DNA of 64,000 nucleotides from Bacillota bacterium (GCA_021324975.1 JAJPIA010000066.1:1-64000); one strand, 5' to 3'. Counted from the stretch's first letter, positions 25,941-35,975 are shown. Made by a program: numbers and translations. The notes: a model not told the origin generated them from the sequence alone.

Positions 25941-28076
25941 GTGAGCGCAGTGCGAATGGGTGTAGACATCGGCGGTACCTTCACCGATCTGCTGCTCGTC
26001 GACGACCGCGCCAAGCGCATTGTGATCGAGAAGGGCCTCACCACCTATCCGGACCCGACCGAAGGCGTCATGGCGGTCGTGCTCCAGGCCACCAAGCGCG
26101 CCGAGATGCCGCTCGGGGACATCGAGGTGCTGGTACACGGCACCACGCTCGCGATCAACACCTTGATCGAGCGCACCGGCTCGTCCACCGCCTTGTTCGC
26201 CACACGCGGGCACCGGGACGCGATCGAGATCCGCCGCGAACAGCGCTACGACATGTACGATGTCCTGCTGGAGGCTCCGGATCCGCTTGCCCCGCGGTAT
26301 CTCCGCTTCGACATCGAGGAGCGGATGACGGCGGACGGCGAGGTGGCGGTGCCGCTCGATCGGGAGCAGGTCGCGGGGTTGCTCCGGCGCCTCGAGCAGC
26401 GGGGCGTTCAGGCGCTCGCGGTGTGCCTGCTGCACAGCTATCGCAACCCGGCGCACGAGCTGGCCATCGCGGACATCGCGCGGGATGCCGCTCCGGCCCT
26501 CCGGATCTCCCTGTCGTCGCGCGTCGCGCCCGAGATCAAGGAGTACGAACGCGCTTCCACCACGCTGTGCAACGCCTACGTCCAGGCCAAAGTCGACGAC
26601 TACCTGACCCGGCTGGAACGCGAGCTGGTACGCTCGGGCTTCCGCGGCGCCTTCTACCTGATGCAGTCGAGCGGCGGGTTGGTCACCACCGCGACGGCGC
26701 GCCAATTCCCCGTGCGCATCCTGGAATCGGGCCCCGCGGGCGGCGCATTGGCGGCGGCCAACGCCGGCCGCCTCACCGGGCGGAATCGGCTGCTTTCCTT
26801 CGACATGGGCGGCACGACGGCGAAACTGGCGGCCATCAACGACGGAGAGCCGCTCGTGGCCCCGGGCTTCGAGGTCGCGCGCGTGTATCGCTTTGCCCGC
26901 GGCAGCGGCCTGCCGGTGCGGATCCCGGTGATCGAGATGATCGAGATCGGAGCCGGCGGAGGCAGTATCGCCCGCGTCGACCAACTCGGCCTGATCCGGG
27001 TGGGCCCGGAGAGCGCGGGTGCGCAGCCGGGGCCGGCGTGCTACGGACGCGGGGGCACCTCTCCCACCGTCACCGACGCGGACCTGCTCCTCGGATACCT
27101 CGATCCGGCGTACTTTCTCGGCGGGCACATGCCGCTCGCCACGGAGCCGGCGCGCCGCGCCGTCGCGGAACACATTGCACGTCCCTTGGGCATGGACGTG
27201 GTCCACGCCGCCTGGGGTATCCACCGCATTGTGAACGAAAACATGGCGAACGCGGCGCGCGTCCACCTGGTCGAACGCGGCACCGATCCTCGGGAGTACG
27301 CGGTGTTCGCGTTCGGCGGTGCCGGTCCGGTGCACGCGTACGGCGTCGCGGCGCTCCTCGGGGCTCCGGCGATCGTCGTGCCGCCGGGCGCCGGTGTCGC
27401 CTCCGCGGTCGGCTTTCTGACGGCGGCGCCGGCCTTCGAGTTCGTGCATGGGTGGTACACGCGCCTCCACGCCGTCGACTGGACGCGCGTCAACGGGTTC
27501 CTCGGCGAGATGGAGATGCAGGGCCGGGACCTGCTCGCGGGCGCCGGCGTTGCGGGCGCGGCGATCGACGTGCGGCGCGCCTGCGACATCCGGTACGAGG
27601 GGCAGGGATCCGACGTCACGGTCCCGATCCCTCCGGGGATGTTGTCGGCGGGGCACGTCGCGGACATCCAGCACGCATTCGAGCAGCGGTACCGCGAGCT
27701 CTACGGCCGCACCGTTCCGGCGTCGGGGCTGGAGGTCGTGAACTGGCGGGTCACCGTCCGCGGCCCCCAGCCGGCGTTCCGGGTGTCCCCGGCGGCGCCA
27801 CGCCGCGGACCGGCCTCTGCCGCGCAAAAGGGCTCTCGCCCGGCGTATTTCGGCGACGCGCATGGACTCATCGACACCGCGGTATTCGACCGATATCAGC
27901 TGGCCGCGGGCACGGCGGTGGAGGGCCCGGCGATCATCGAGGAGCGGGAATCCACGATCGTCGTAGGACCGGGCGGACGGGCGTGGGTCGACGAGTCTCT
28001 CAACGTGGTCGTCGACCTGCCGCCGCGCCTGACGGAGGCGCCCGCGGGAGGGGAGCACGATGGCCGACCTACGTGA
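25941..28076 (+). CDS. hyuA: Hydantoinase A / N-methylhydantoinase alpha-subunit family (second copy)
   Basis: 711 residues. MGVDIGGTFTDLLLVDD is at residues 6-22, LVHGTTLAINTLIERTG near 70, SFDMGGTTAKLAAI near 290, MIEIGAGGGSIARVD near 333 and FAFGGAGPVHAYGVAALLG near 460. It is the ATPase partner of HyuB. Start is uncertain among GTG 25941, GTG 25950 and ATG 25956. It is divergent from the creatininase gene. It differs clearly from the first HyuA (10344-12389), so this is not a recent duplication. Confidence 0.9.
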   Translation: MSAVRMGVDIGGTFTDLLLVDDRAKRIVIEKGLTTYPDPTEGVMAVVLQATKRAEMPLGDIEVLVHGTTLAINTLIERTGSSTALFATRGHRDAIEIRREQRYDMYDVLLEAPDPLAPRYLRFDIEERMTADGEVAVPLDREQVAGLLRRLEQRGVQALAVCLLHSYRNPAHELAIADIARDAAPALRISLSSRVAPEIKEYERASTTLCNAYVQAKVDDYLTRLERELVRSGFRGAFYLMQSSGGLVTTATARQFPVRILESGPAGGALAAANAGRLTGRNRLLSFDMGGTTAKLAAINDGEPLVAPGFEVARVYRFARGSGLPVRIPVIEMIEIGAGGGSIARVDQLGLIRVGPESAGAQPGPACYGRGGTSPTVTDADLLLGYLDPAYFLGGHMPLATEPARRAVAEHIARPLGMDVVHAAWGIHRIVNENMANAARVHLVERGTDPREYAVFAFGGAGPVHAYGVAALLGAPAIVVPPGAGVASAVGFLTAAPAFEFVHGWYTRLHAVDWTRVNGFLGEMEMQGRDLLAGAGVAGAAIDVRRACDIRYEGQGSDVTVPIPPGMLSAGHVADIQHAFEQRYRELYGRTVPASGLEVVNWRVTVRGPQPAFRVSPAAPRRGPASAAQKGSRPAYFGDAHGLIDTAVFDRYQLAAGTAVEGPAIIEERESTIVVGPGGRAWVDESLNVVVDLPPRLTEAPAGGEHDGRPT

Positions 28077-29841
28077 TCCCGTGGTCGTGCAGGTCCTCTG
28101 GCAGCGGCTCATCTCGGTGACCAACGAGCAGGCCGCCGCGCTGATCCGGACCGCGTTCACTCCCATCGTCCGGGACGCGGAGGATCTCTCCGCGGCGGTG
28201 TTCGACCGCGGCGGCCGCATGATCGCGCAGTCCGTGACGGGCACGCCCGGGCACATCAACTCCATGGCCACGGGCATGAAGCACTTCCTCGCGGCCTATC
28301 CCCCCGACACGCTCCGTCCAGGGGACGTGCTCATGACGAACGACCCCTGGCAGACGTCCGGCCACCTCCTCGATCTGACCATCGCAACCCCGGTGTTCGC
28401 GCGCGGCGCCCTGGTCGGCTTCTTTGCCAATACGTGCCACGCCCTCGACATCGGAGGCCGGCCGATGTCCGCGGACGCCGACGACGTCCACGAGGAAGGC
28501 CTCTACATCCCCATCATGAAGTTGTACGAGGACGGGCGGCCCAACGACTCGCTGTTTCGCATCATCGAGGCCAACACGCGCGCGCCGGCGCCGGTCCTCG
28601 GCGACATCCACGCCCAGGTGGCCTGCAACGAGGTCGGCGCGCGTAGCCTGCTCGCGCTGATGGGCGAGTTTGGCCTCGATTCGCTGGACGCGCTCTCGGC
28701 GACGATCGTGCGCCGGTCGGAACAGGCGCTGCGGCGCGCGATCGCGGCGCTCCCCGACGGCGAGTACGCGGCCGAGACGACCGCCGACGGGCTGGACGCG
28801 CCGATCCGCATTCGCACCAGGGTCGCCATCGCGGGCGACACCGTGACGGTGGATTACACGGGCAGCTCCGATCAGGATCGCCGCGGCATCAACGTGCCGC
28901 TCAACTACACGGAGGCCTACACCACGTTCGCCATCAAGGCGGCGATCAGCCCGGAAGTGCCCAACAACGACGGCAGCTTCCGGCCCGTGCGCGTGATCGC
29001 CCCGGCCGGCTGCATCCTCAACGCGCAACCTCCGGCTCCGGTGGCCGCCCGCGCGATCGTGGGGCATTTCCTGCCGGGCACGATCTTCCGCGCGCTGGGA
29101 GCTGCGGCCGGCCCGCGGGCCATGGCGGCCGGCGCTGATTCCGTGTGCCTGATCAGCGTCCATGGCGGAGCCGCGGCGGGGCCGTTCACCTATACCTTCT
29201 TTTGCCTCGGCGGCATGGGCGCCCGAGCGGGCAAGGACGGTCTTTCCACGACCGGGTTCCCGAGCGGCGTCGCGGGCACGCCCGCTGAGGTCACGGAAAC
29301 GCTCGCGCCCATCGTGATCCACCGGCGTGAACTCCGGGCAGACTCGGGCGGGCCGGGCCGGCATCGCGGCGGGTCGGGCCAGACGATCGAGCTTTCCGTT
29401 CGCACCGGCCGCGGCTACGGTATTGCCGCGACCGCGGACCGCACACACAGCCCGGCCGAGGGGGTCGACGGCGGGCAGCCGGGCGCACCTGCCCGGACTG
29501 TCCTGGACTCCGGCGAGGCGCTCAACTTCAAGCAGACCCAGCAGGTCCCGCCCGGGCAGCGCGTCATCTTGGAGCTCGCGGGCGGCGGCGGCTTTGGAGA
29601 TCCCCGCACTCGGGACCCCGAGGCCGTCCGGCGGGACGTGCTGAATGGGCTTGTCAGCCTGGAAGCGGCGCGGTCAGACTACGGTGTCGTGATCCGACGT
29701 TCGGCGTCCGACCGTGAGATGGTCGTGCTGCCGGACGATTTCGTGGTCGACCAGGCGGCGACATCCGCACTGCGTGCGACCGGGCGCGGGTCCCGCGACC
29801 CGGCGGGAGCGCCGAGGAGCGGTCCGTCAGGCGGTTCCTGA
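28060..29841 (+). CDS. hyuB: Hydantoinase B / N-methylhydantoinase beta-subunit family (second copy)
   Basis: 593 residues, normal for the family. Blocks: FTPIVRDAEDLSAAVFD near residue 30, MTNDPWQTSGHLLDLTIATP near 90, FFANTCHALDIGGRP near 120, and the C-terminal ELAGGGGFGDPRTRD. ATG at 28060 has GGGAGGGGAG just upstream and overlaps hyuA by 17 bases. It completes the second HyuA/HyuB pair. The C-terminal end overlaps the convergent gene at 29827 by 15 bases. Confidence 0.92.
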   Translation: MADLRDPVVVQVLWQRLISVTNEQAAALIRTAFTPIVRDAEDLSAAVFDRGGRMIAQSVTGTPGHINSMATGMKHFLAAYPPDTLRPGDVLMTNDPWQTSGHLLDLTIATPVFARGALVGFFANTCHALDIGGRPMSADADDVHEEGLYIPIMKLYEDGRPNDSLFRIIEANTRAPAPVLGDIHAQVACNEVGARSLLALMGEFGLDSLDALSATIVRRSEQALRRAIAALPDGEYAAETTADGLDAPIRIRTRVAIAGDTVTVDYTGSSDQDRRGINVPLNYTEAYTTFAIKAAISPEVPNNDGSFRPVRVIAPAGCILNAQPPAPVAARAIVGHFLPGTIFRALGAAAGPRAMAAGADSVCLISVHGGAAAGPFTYTFFCLGGMGARAGKDGLSTTGFPSGVAGTPAEVTETLAPIVIHRRELRADSGGPGRHRGGSGQTIELSVRTGRGYGIAATADRTHSPAEGVDGGQPGAPARTVLDSGEALNFKQTQQVPPGQRVILELAGGGGFGDPRTRDPEAVRRDVLNGLVSLEAARSDYGVVIRRSASDREMVVLPDDFVVDQAATSALRATGRGSRDPAGAPRSGPSGGS

Positions 29842-30384
29842 GGTCTCCAAGGGCGGGCCCGGAGGTGGCCCCCCAAGCCAAGCCTGCACCCGCTCGACGT
29901 ACGCCCGATCGAGCGCGATGAGGCGATCCTGGATGAACGAGGTCGCGAGCCGCTTGAGGATCGCGTCGGCGTCGTGGCGCATCGGCCAGATGGCTCTGGA
30001 CCGGTACGCGTTCACCGCTTCCTCCAGGCGGTCCGCGCCGAGCGCGTGCCGGCTGGCGAAATTCAGCGCCAGTCCCTGCCGGCCCGCGCGGAGCTTCCAT
30101 AAAATGGCGCGATCACAGAACCAACCGTCGGTCGCCCAGATCGCGTAGCGCTGCCGGCGGTCCCGCGGCGCGGCCTGGATCCGGACACAAAAATCCAGCG
30201 TGCACGCATCCCAAAACGGGAGCTCGAGGCGCTGCCGGATGTGGAACGCCGCCCCGGCCGGCTGCACACGCTCGACGCCGGGCCACAATCTCAAGAGCTC
30301 CGCCGGCGCGTCAAAGAGCTTGCGTGCCGCGCGGAGATCGCAGGCCAACGGCGATTCGATGGCGATGACCGGTAGCTCGTGCAC
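29827..30384 (-). CDS. Unknown protein, possibly SRPBCC-like
   Basis: About 185 residues if GTG 30384 is used; no good ribosome site is visible there, so the start is uncertain. The first 110 residues alternate strands and loops with a LFDAPAELLRLWPGVERVQ segment followed by aromatic-rich stretches (ELPFWDACTLDFCVRI, YAIWATDGWF), which resembles a SRPBCC ligand-binding fold. The C-terminal 70 residues are helical. It follows the Tat-exported binding-protein gene by 66 bases and is probably the last gene of that operon. Function is not assigned. Confidence 0.6.
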   Translation of the reverse strand: MHELPVIAIESPLACDLRAARKLFDAPAELLRLWPGVERVQPAGAAFHIRQRLELPFWDACTLDFCVRIQAAPRDRRQRYAIWATDGWFCDRAILWKLRAGRQGLALNFASRHALGADRLEEAVNAYRSRAIWPMRHDADAILKRLATSFIQDRLIALDRAYVERVQAWLGGPPPGPPLETSGTA

Positions 30385-30449
30385 GCCGTGGGGGCGCGAG
30401 GCGCGTGCCGGCCCGATGATGCCCGGGCCGGCTCGATGACGCCGCGCGT

Positions 30450-32180
30450 TCAGCCCGCGATCCAGGGCGTGGACAGTTGAAACCACTCCTCCGGCGGATT
30501 GACGAAGCTCCGGACCTTCTTGTTGAGGACGACGATGTTCAGGTCGTTGCAAATCGGCCAAAATGCAGCATCGTCCCCCATGACGATCCGGTCGACCTTG
30601 CGGTAGAGCGCGGCCCGCGCGGCGTCGTTGAACTCCGACCGCGCCTGGTCGAGCAGCTTGTCGACCTCCGGGTTCCCGTAGTATCCGTAGTTGACGCCGT
30701 TGGGGGGCTGCCGCGTCGAACGGAGCACGATGTCGTTCCAGTAGTTCGAGGTCATGCCCCACGACAGCTGGGCCGCGCCCGTGCCGGCCGGGCGCCCCTT
30801 GAACAGCATGCCGATGTATGTGACCCACTCATAGGTCTTGATGTGCGCCGTGACGCCGATGTTCTTGAGGTCCCGCTGAATCCACTCGATCATCGACACC
30901 GGGATCATCTGGCCGGAACCCGACGTCGACGTCTCCAGCGTCGTTTCGAATCCGTTGGGATACCCGGCTTCCGCGAGCAGCTTCTTCGCCGCGGCCGGAT
31001 TGTACGCATACGGTTTGTAGCTCGGGTCGTAGGCCAGCGTCGCCGGCGAGAGCATCGAGTAGGCCGGCGCGGCCGTATTTTTCAGCAGCTCGCGGCACAT
31101 CCGCTCGCGGTCCAATCCCATGATGAGCGCCTGCCGGATGCGCTTGTCCTTGCCGACGATCGGGTCCTTGAGGTTGAACGCAAAGTACCAGATGTGGGGC
31201 GCGTGGCTGGCGAGGATGACGTAGCCTTCGTTCTGCAGCGAGGCGACGCTGTCGGGCGGCGGCGCCAGGATGAAGTCGACCTCGCCCTTGCGCAGCGTGG
31301 CGACGCGCGTGCTCGGATCGTCGAGCTGGCGGAAGACGATGCGATCGACGTTCGGCTTCGGCCCCCAGTAGGCGTCGAAGCGCTGCAGGGTGATGTGGTC
31401 GTTCGGCACGTTCTCCACGGCCTTGAAGGGCCCCGTTCCCGCCGGTTGCTGGTTGAAGTTCTGGTTGCCCAGCTTGCGCGCCTGGGCCGGGCTGATCATC
31501 AGCGGCTCGCCGAAGCTCTGCACCGTCATGCGCTCCCATTCCGCGAACGGCGTCGTGAACGTCATCCGGAGCGTGTAGTCGTCCACGACCTGGACGTCCT
31601 TGATGACGTCGACCACGTAGGAGCAGTAGCTGTTCGCCCGCGCGTAGTACTGGGGCGCCTTCTTGTCCCACATGCGCTGCCAGTTCCAGAGCGCCGCCTT
31701 GGCGTCGAAGTCGGTGCCGTCGTGGAATCGGACACCGCGGCGCAGCTTGAACGTGCGGGTCAGCTTGTCGTCGCTCAGCTGCCAGCTCTCGGCCAGCCGC
31801 CCGACGAGGGGCGGCTCCGGGCGGTCGATCTTCGTCAGGTCCTCCGTGATCACGCCTTCGAACATCTGATACGTGACACGATAGGTGAGCCAGCATCCGG
31901 TGGCCTGGGGATCGAGGATGTCGGACGGTCCCTCCATCCCATAGACCAGCGTGCCGCCTTTGCGGGGGCTGCCGCCGGCCGTCTGCGATCCGTAGCGTCC
32001 GGCCGGGAGCAGCGCGGCCGGATTCAGAGGTGCCGCGGAGGACGATTGAGCATCCGCCGGGCGCCCGCGGGCGGCGATCGCCGCGCCCGCCGCGGTCGTG
32101 GCGGCCGCCTTGAGGAACGCGCGGCGATTGATGTGCACCGATCTGAGTTTCGCCGACAGGTCGGAGCCTGAGTCGCTCAT
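30450..32180 (-). CDS. Family-5 ABC substrate-binding protein with Tat-type signal
   Basis: 576 residues. The N-terminus has a twin-arginine motif, NRRAFLKAAATTAAGAAIAA (residues about 18-37), so export in folded form via Tat is likely, unlike the Sec signals on the other receptors here. SBP_bac_5 blocks follow: YGMEGPSDILDPQATG, FKLRRGVRFHDGTDFDAKAA, QPAGTGPFKAVENVPNDHIT and a DKRIRQALIMGLDRERM segment. ATG at 32180 has GGGAGGTGGGGG upstream. It serves the split dppB/dppC pair of the same operon. Confidence 0.92.
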   Translation of the reverse strand: MSDSGSDLSAKLRSVHINRRAFLKAAATTAAGAAIAARGRPADAQSSSAAPLNPAALLPAGRYGSQTAGGSPRKGGTLVYGMEGPSDILDPQATGCWLTYRVTYQMFEGVITEDLTKIDRPEPPLVGRLAESWQLSDDKLTRTFKLRRGVRFHDGTDFDAKAALWNWQRMWDKKAPQYYARANSYCSYVVDVIKDVQVVDDYTLRMTFTTPFAEWERMTVQSFGEPLMISPAQARKLGNQNFNQQPAGTGPFKAVENVPNDHITLQRFDAYWGPKPNVDRIVFRQLDDPSTRVATLRKGEVDFILAPPPDSVASLQNEGYVILASHAPHIWYFAFNLKDPIVGKDKRIRQALIMGLDRERMCRELLKNTAAPAYSMLSPATLAYDPSYKPYAYNPAAAKKLLAEAGYPNGFETTLETSTSGSGQMIPVSMIEWIQRDLKNIGVTAHIKTYEWVTYIGMLFKGRPAGTGAAQLSWGMTSNYWNDIVLRSTRQPPNGVNYGYYGNPEVDKLLDQARSEFNDAARAALYRKVDRIVMGDDAAFWPICNDLNIVVLNKKVRSFVNPPEEWFQLSTPWIAG

Positions 32181-32273
32181 CCCCCACCTCCCACCCTTAG
32201 TGGTTGCGCGTCACTTCTCGCCGCTTGGTGAAAAGTCCCGCCCGCGGCGCGCCGAACGATCGCCCCATCGACG

Positions 32274-33269
32274 TTACACGTGGCCGGCGTGCGCCGCGCC
32301 GGGCTGCTCCACGACTCCCCATCGATCGGCCCCGATGGTGCCCGCCGCCTTGAGACGGCGGCGGCGCGGGTCCAGGGCGTCCGACAGACCGTCGCCCAGG
32401 TAGTTGAAGGCGAGCGCGGCGAGGAGGATGAGCAGACCCGGGAACGTCGACAGCCACGGGGCGACGCTCAGCACGTCCTTGGCGTCGCGCACCATCGCGC
32501 CCCAATCCGCCGTCGGCGGCTGCACGCCCAGACCGAGAAAGCTGAGCCCGGACGATAATACCATCATCATCCCGACCAGCGTGGTGCTGTAGGCCAGCAC
32601 CGGCGGAAACGCGTTCGGCAGCACGTGCCGCACGAGGATGCTCGCGGTCGACGCTCCCAGCGACCGGCTGGCTTCGATGTAGGGCAGGACCGACACGCCG
32701 CGCACCGAGTCGTGGACCACGCGCGTGATATACGGGATCAACACGATGCCGATCGCCAGCATCTGATTTCGCTCGTTCGGGCCGAGGGCGCCCGCAATCG
32801 CGATCGCCAGCAAGGCGCTCGGAAACGCGAAGAGGATGTCCATGGCGCGCATCACCACGGTCTCCGTGGAACCGCCGGCATACGCGGCGGCCGCACCGAG
32901 CGCCAGGCTCACCAGCGTCGCCGCCGCCGTCGGCACGACGCCGGCCACGAGCGAGATCCGCCCGCCCCACAGGAGGCGCGCGAGCACGTCCCGCTGCTGC
33001 GAGTCGATGCCGAGAGGATGTCCCGGCGTCAGCGGTGGCGCCAGCCGGAGGCCGTCGACCGGGACCGTGGGGTCATAGGGCGACAACACGGGCGCGGCGG
33101 CGCTCATGAGCACGATCGCTCCGATGAACGCCAGCCCCGCGAGCGCCGGGCGGTCGGCGGCGATCGCCCGCCAGATGAGCGCCCACCCGGAGCGCGCGGG
33201 GGCCCGGCCCGCCGGGCGCGAAGCCGCCCCGAGCGCCGGGGCTGCTCGACGCGCCGAGTTGCGCCCCAC
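32274..33269 (-). CDS. Dpp/Opp-type ABC transporter permease (DppC family)
   Basis: 331 residues from GTG 33269, 2 bases after the amidase stop. Blocks: HPLGIDSQQRDVLARLLWGG, DILFAFPSALLAIAIAG, the EAA-type segment ASRSLGASTASILVRHVLPN, FLGLGVQPPTADWGAMV and NYLGDGLSDALDPRRRR. A basic N-terminal tail of about 40 residues precedes the first membrane helix. The channel partner (DppB) is encoded on the other side of the amidase gene. Confidence 0.92.
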   Translation of the reverse strand: MGRNSARRAAPALGAASRPAGRAPARSGWALIWRAIAADRPALAGLAFIGAIVLMSAAAPVLSPYDPTVPVDGLRLAPPLTPGHPLGIDSQQRDVLARLLWGGRISLVAGVVPTAAATLVSLALGAAAAYAGGSTETVVMRAMDILFAFPSALLAIAIAGALGPNERNQMLAIGIVLIPYITRVVHDSVRGVSVLPYIEASRSLGASTASILVRHVLPNAFPPVLAYSTTLVGMMMVLSSGLSFLGLGVQPPTADWGAMVRDAKDVLSVAPWLSTFPGLLILLAALAFNYLGDGLSDALDPRRRRLKAAGTIGADRWGVVEQPGAAHAGHV

Positions 33270-33271
33270 CG

Positions 33272-34801
33272 CTAGGAGACCCGCGAGACCGTGTACGCGC
33301 CGGTCCGTTCGAAGGCGTGGCCGGCCCGGAGCAAGGCCGCCTCGCTCCACGCGGGCCCGACGAGGGTCATCCCGACGGGCAACCCCTCGGATGTCGCGCA
33401 CGGCAGCGTCAACGCCGGGTGCCCTGTCACATTGAAGGGACAGGTGTTGTGGTTGATGCCGAGACCGCTCTCAAGACACTCCTCCGGCGTGAGCTCGTCG
33501 GTCGTGGGCAGCGGGATCGCCTTCATCGGGAGCGTGGGGAACACCAGGATATCGACCTCGCGGAACGCTTCCTCGTACGCCTGGGTCAACATGCGGCCGA
33601 GGTTCTGCGCCTTGGCGTAGTATCGCCCGTGATACTGCTCGCGCATATGGCGCGCCATCAGCATGACGAACTTGACCGTGTCCGGCAGGCTGTCCGCCTC
33701 GCAGAGCCGACCCCGAGCAAACGCCTCCAGCATCGACACGCTGTACTGTCCCTTCCAGTTCGTGCCCATCGAGTTGCCGTCCACCATCAGCGCGGCCGCC
33801 CCTTCCACCGCGATGCAGTTCCAGATGTCGTAGCCGCATCGGTGCAGCGGGACGGACATGCTCCGTACCGTGGCGCCCAAATCGGCGAACGCTTCGGCCG
33901 CAGCCCGCACGGCCGCGTCCACGTCGGCCTCCGAGCGGTCCGGCCAGTTGAAACCCTCCTCCAACATGCCGATGCGCAATGTCCTGACCCCTTCTGCGAG
34001 CCGCGCGTGGTACCGGTCCGTTTGCACGTCGCGCTGCCGCGGGTCGAGGCCGTCCGGGCCGGCCAGCACCTCGAGCAGCACCGCGACATCCTCAACCGTC
34101 CTCGCCATGGGACCGATGTGGTCCAGCGTGTGCTCAATTGGAAAGATCCCCGTGTACGGGACGAGCCCGTACGTCGGCTTCAATCCGTACACGCCTGTCC
34201 ACGCGCAGGGATGTGCGATCGATCCTCCCTGATCACCGCCGATGGCCATGTCGCATGCGCCCAACAGCAGCAGGACCGCGCTCCCCGTGGACGAGCCGCC
34301 GACGGATCGCGCCGGATCGTGCGGATTCCGTACCGGGCCCGTGTCGGACGTAAAACTGCTGCCGGAGAAGCACAGGTTCTCGCACGTCGACTTGCCGATG
34401 ATCTCGCCGCCGGCGTCCAGAATCCGGGTGACGATCGTCGCATCGAACTCGGGCACGTAGCCTTCGAGGATCGATGATCCGTTCATCATCGGGATCCCGG
34501 CCACGCACACGTTATCCTTGATCGCCACGCGCTTCCCGCTCAGGGCTCCGTCCGCGGCCCCGCGGATCGAGCAACGCCAGTACCAGGCGTTATAGGGATT
34601 GTCCTCCGGGCGAGGGCGGTACCCGGGTCCGCGCGGGTAGGCAACGGCCGGAGCCGGCGCCGCAAGCCGGTCCACCCGGCGGTACGACTCGAGTGCGCGG
34701 CCGATCAGGCGCCGGAACGATTCCAGTTCCGCGTCGCTGAGATGCAACCGGTGCTCGGCTGCGATGCGGCGCAGCTCGTCGGCTGTCGGCGTCCGCAACA
34801 T
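33272..34801 (-). CDS. Amidase-signature family amidase
   Basis: 509 residues. The catalytic Lys is in GKRVAIKDNVCVAG (about 107), followed by the serine-rich segment VGGSSTGSAVLLL and GGDQGGSIAHPCAWTGVYG, which carry the Ser-cisSer-Lys triad. The usual GGSSGGS reads GGSSTGS. Such enzymes hydrolyse linear or aryl amides to acids and ammonia. ATG at 34801 has GGAGGG 6 bases upstream; the longer frame lacks one. It is placed between dppB and dppC, so it is presumably made together with the importer and acts on the imported amide in the cytoplasm. Confidence 0.9.
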   Translation of the reverse strand: MLRTPTADELRRIAAEHRLHLSDAELESFRRLIGRALESYRRVDRLAAPAPAVAYPRGPGYRPRPEDNPYNAWYWRCSIRGAADGALSGKRVAIKDNVCVAGIPMMNGSSILEGYVPEFDATIVTRILDAGGEIIGKSTCENLCFSGSSFTSDTGPVRNPHDPARSVGGSSTGSAVLLLLGACDMAIGGDQGGSIAHPCAWTGVYGLKPTYGLVPYTGIFPIEHTLDHIGPMARTVEDVAVLLEVLAGPDGLDPRQRDVQTDRYHARLAEGVRTLRIGMLEEGFNWPDRSEADVDAAVRAAAEAFADLGATVRSMSVPLHRCGYDIWNCIAVEGAAALMVDGNSMGTNWKGQYSVSMLEAFARGRLCEADSLPDTVKFVMLMARHMREQYHGRYYAKAQNLGRMLTQAYEEAFREVDILVFPTLPMKAIPLPTTDELTPEECLESGLGINHNTCPFNVTGHPALTLPCATSEGLPVGMTLVGPAWSEAALLRAGHAFERTGAYTVSRVS

Positions 34802-34886
34802 GACACGCCCTCCAGGCGGTGCGTCGTTTGGCGCGACGCTCGCGGGACCTCGGGCGCGCGGCGGCACGGCCCGGCGTGCCGCTCCC

Positions 34887-35837
34887 TCAGGTCGCGCGCA
34901 GCCGCGGGTTCGCGAGCATCACGAGAATATCCACGATCATGTTGATCATCACGAACGCAATGGCGATGAACAGCACTGCGCCCTGCACCACGGCCAAGTC
35001 TCGGGCCGTCACGGCAAGGTAGAGCTGCAGTCCCAGGCCGGGCCACGCAAACACGACCTCGCTGAAGATCGCGCCGCCCATGAGATAGCCGAGTTGGAGC
35101 CCGGCGATGGTGATGATGGGCGGCAGCGCCACCCGGAAGATGTGGCGCCAGAACACGGCCCGGCCCAGCAGGCCCTTCGCATACGCGACTTTGACGAAGT
35201 CCTGGTGGCGCGTATCGATGATGCTCGCGCGAACCTGCCGGAGAATAATGGCCCCGGGAGCGGCGGCCGTGGTCAGCGCCGGGAGCGCGAGGTGGCGCAG
35301 GAGATCGGCCAGCCCGCCCGGATTGCGCAGGTCATGGATTCCCTCCGAGGGAAAGATGCCCAGCACCACGGCAAAGACAAACACCAGCACGAGACCCAGC
35401 CAGAACGGCGGTGCATTGCCGACGAGCACGCCGAGACCGACGCTGGCGCGATCGACCCAGGAGTAGGACCGGCCGGCCGCGGCCACGCCGCCCGTAACGC
35501 CGAGCGCCACCGCAAGGACGAAGCTGGCGACGCCCAGGATGACGGTATTGACGATCTTGGGCAGCAGGACCTCGATCGCGGGCCGGCCCAGATTCCATGA
35601 GTAGCCAAAGTCTCCGTGCATCGCCCGCCAGGCCCAGCGCGCGTATTGCACATACAGCGGCTGGTCGAGTCCGAGCGTGCGGCGGATCTGCGCGACGCCC
35701 TCGGGCGTGGCCTGAGGTCCGAGAAGTGCTTCGGCCTGGTCGCCCGGCACCAACTTCATGGTCAGGAACACGACCACGGAGACGCCGACCAGCACCGGCA
35801 CAACCTGCAGGAGGCGGCGAGCTACGTACGCGATCAC
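34887..35837 (-). CDS. Dpp/Opp-type ABC transporter permease (DppB family)
   Basis: 316 residues, six membrane segments. It opens AYVARRLLQVVPVLVGVSVVVF and has LVPGDQAEALLG, GNAPPFWLGLVLVFVFA, the EAA loop AKGLLGRAVFWRHIFRVALP and ends ANPRLRAT in place of the usual LDPR. GTG at 35837. It begins the transport part of the operon, followed by amidase and dppC. Confidence 0.93.
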   Translation of the reverse strand: MIAYVARRLLQVVPVLVGVSVVVFLTMKLVPGDQAEALLGPQATPEGVAQIRRTLGLDQPLYVQYARWAWRAMHGDFGYSWNLGRPAIEVLLPKIVNTVILGVASFVLAVALGVTGGVAAAGRSYSWVDRASVGLGVLVGNAPPFWLGLVLVFVFAVVLGIFPSEGIHDLRNPGGLADLLRHLALPALTTAAAPGAIILRQVRASIIDTRHQDFVKVAYAKGLLGRAVFWRHIFRVALPPIITIAGLQLGYLMGGAIFSEVVFAWPGLGLQLYLAVTARDLAVVQGAVLFIAIAFVMINMIVDILVMLANPRLRAT

Positions 35838-35975
35838 GTTGCGCCCCCAGACCGATCATGATGCGCGTAGGGTGCCATTCGGGGAACGCGGAAGCCGGCC
35901 CTGCCGCAGGCGCGGCGCGTCGCGGCCGCCGCAGTGCATCCGCGCCGCGCCGGTTCGCATCGGCCGCCGGCGGCC

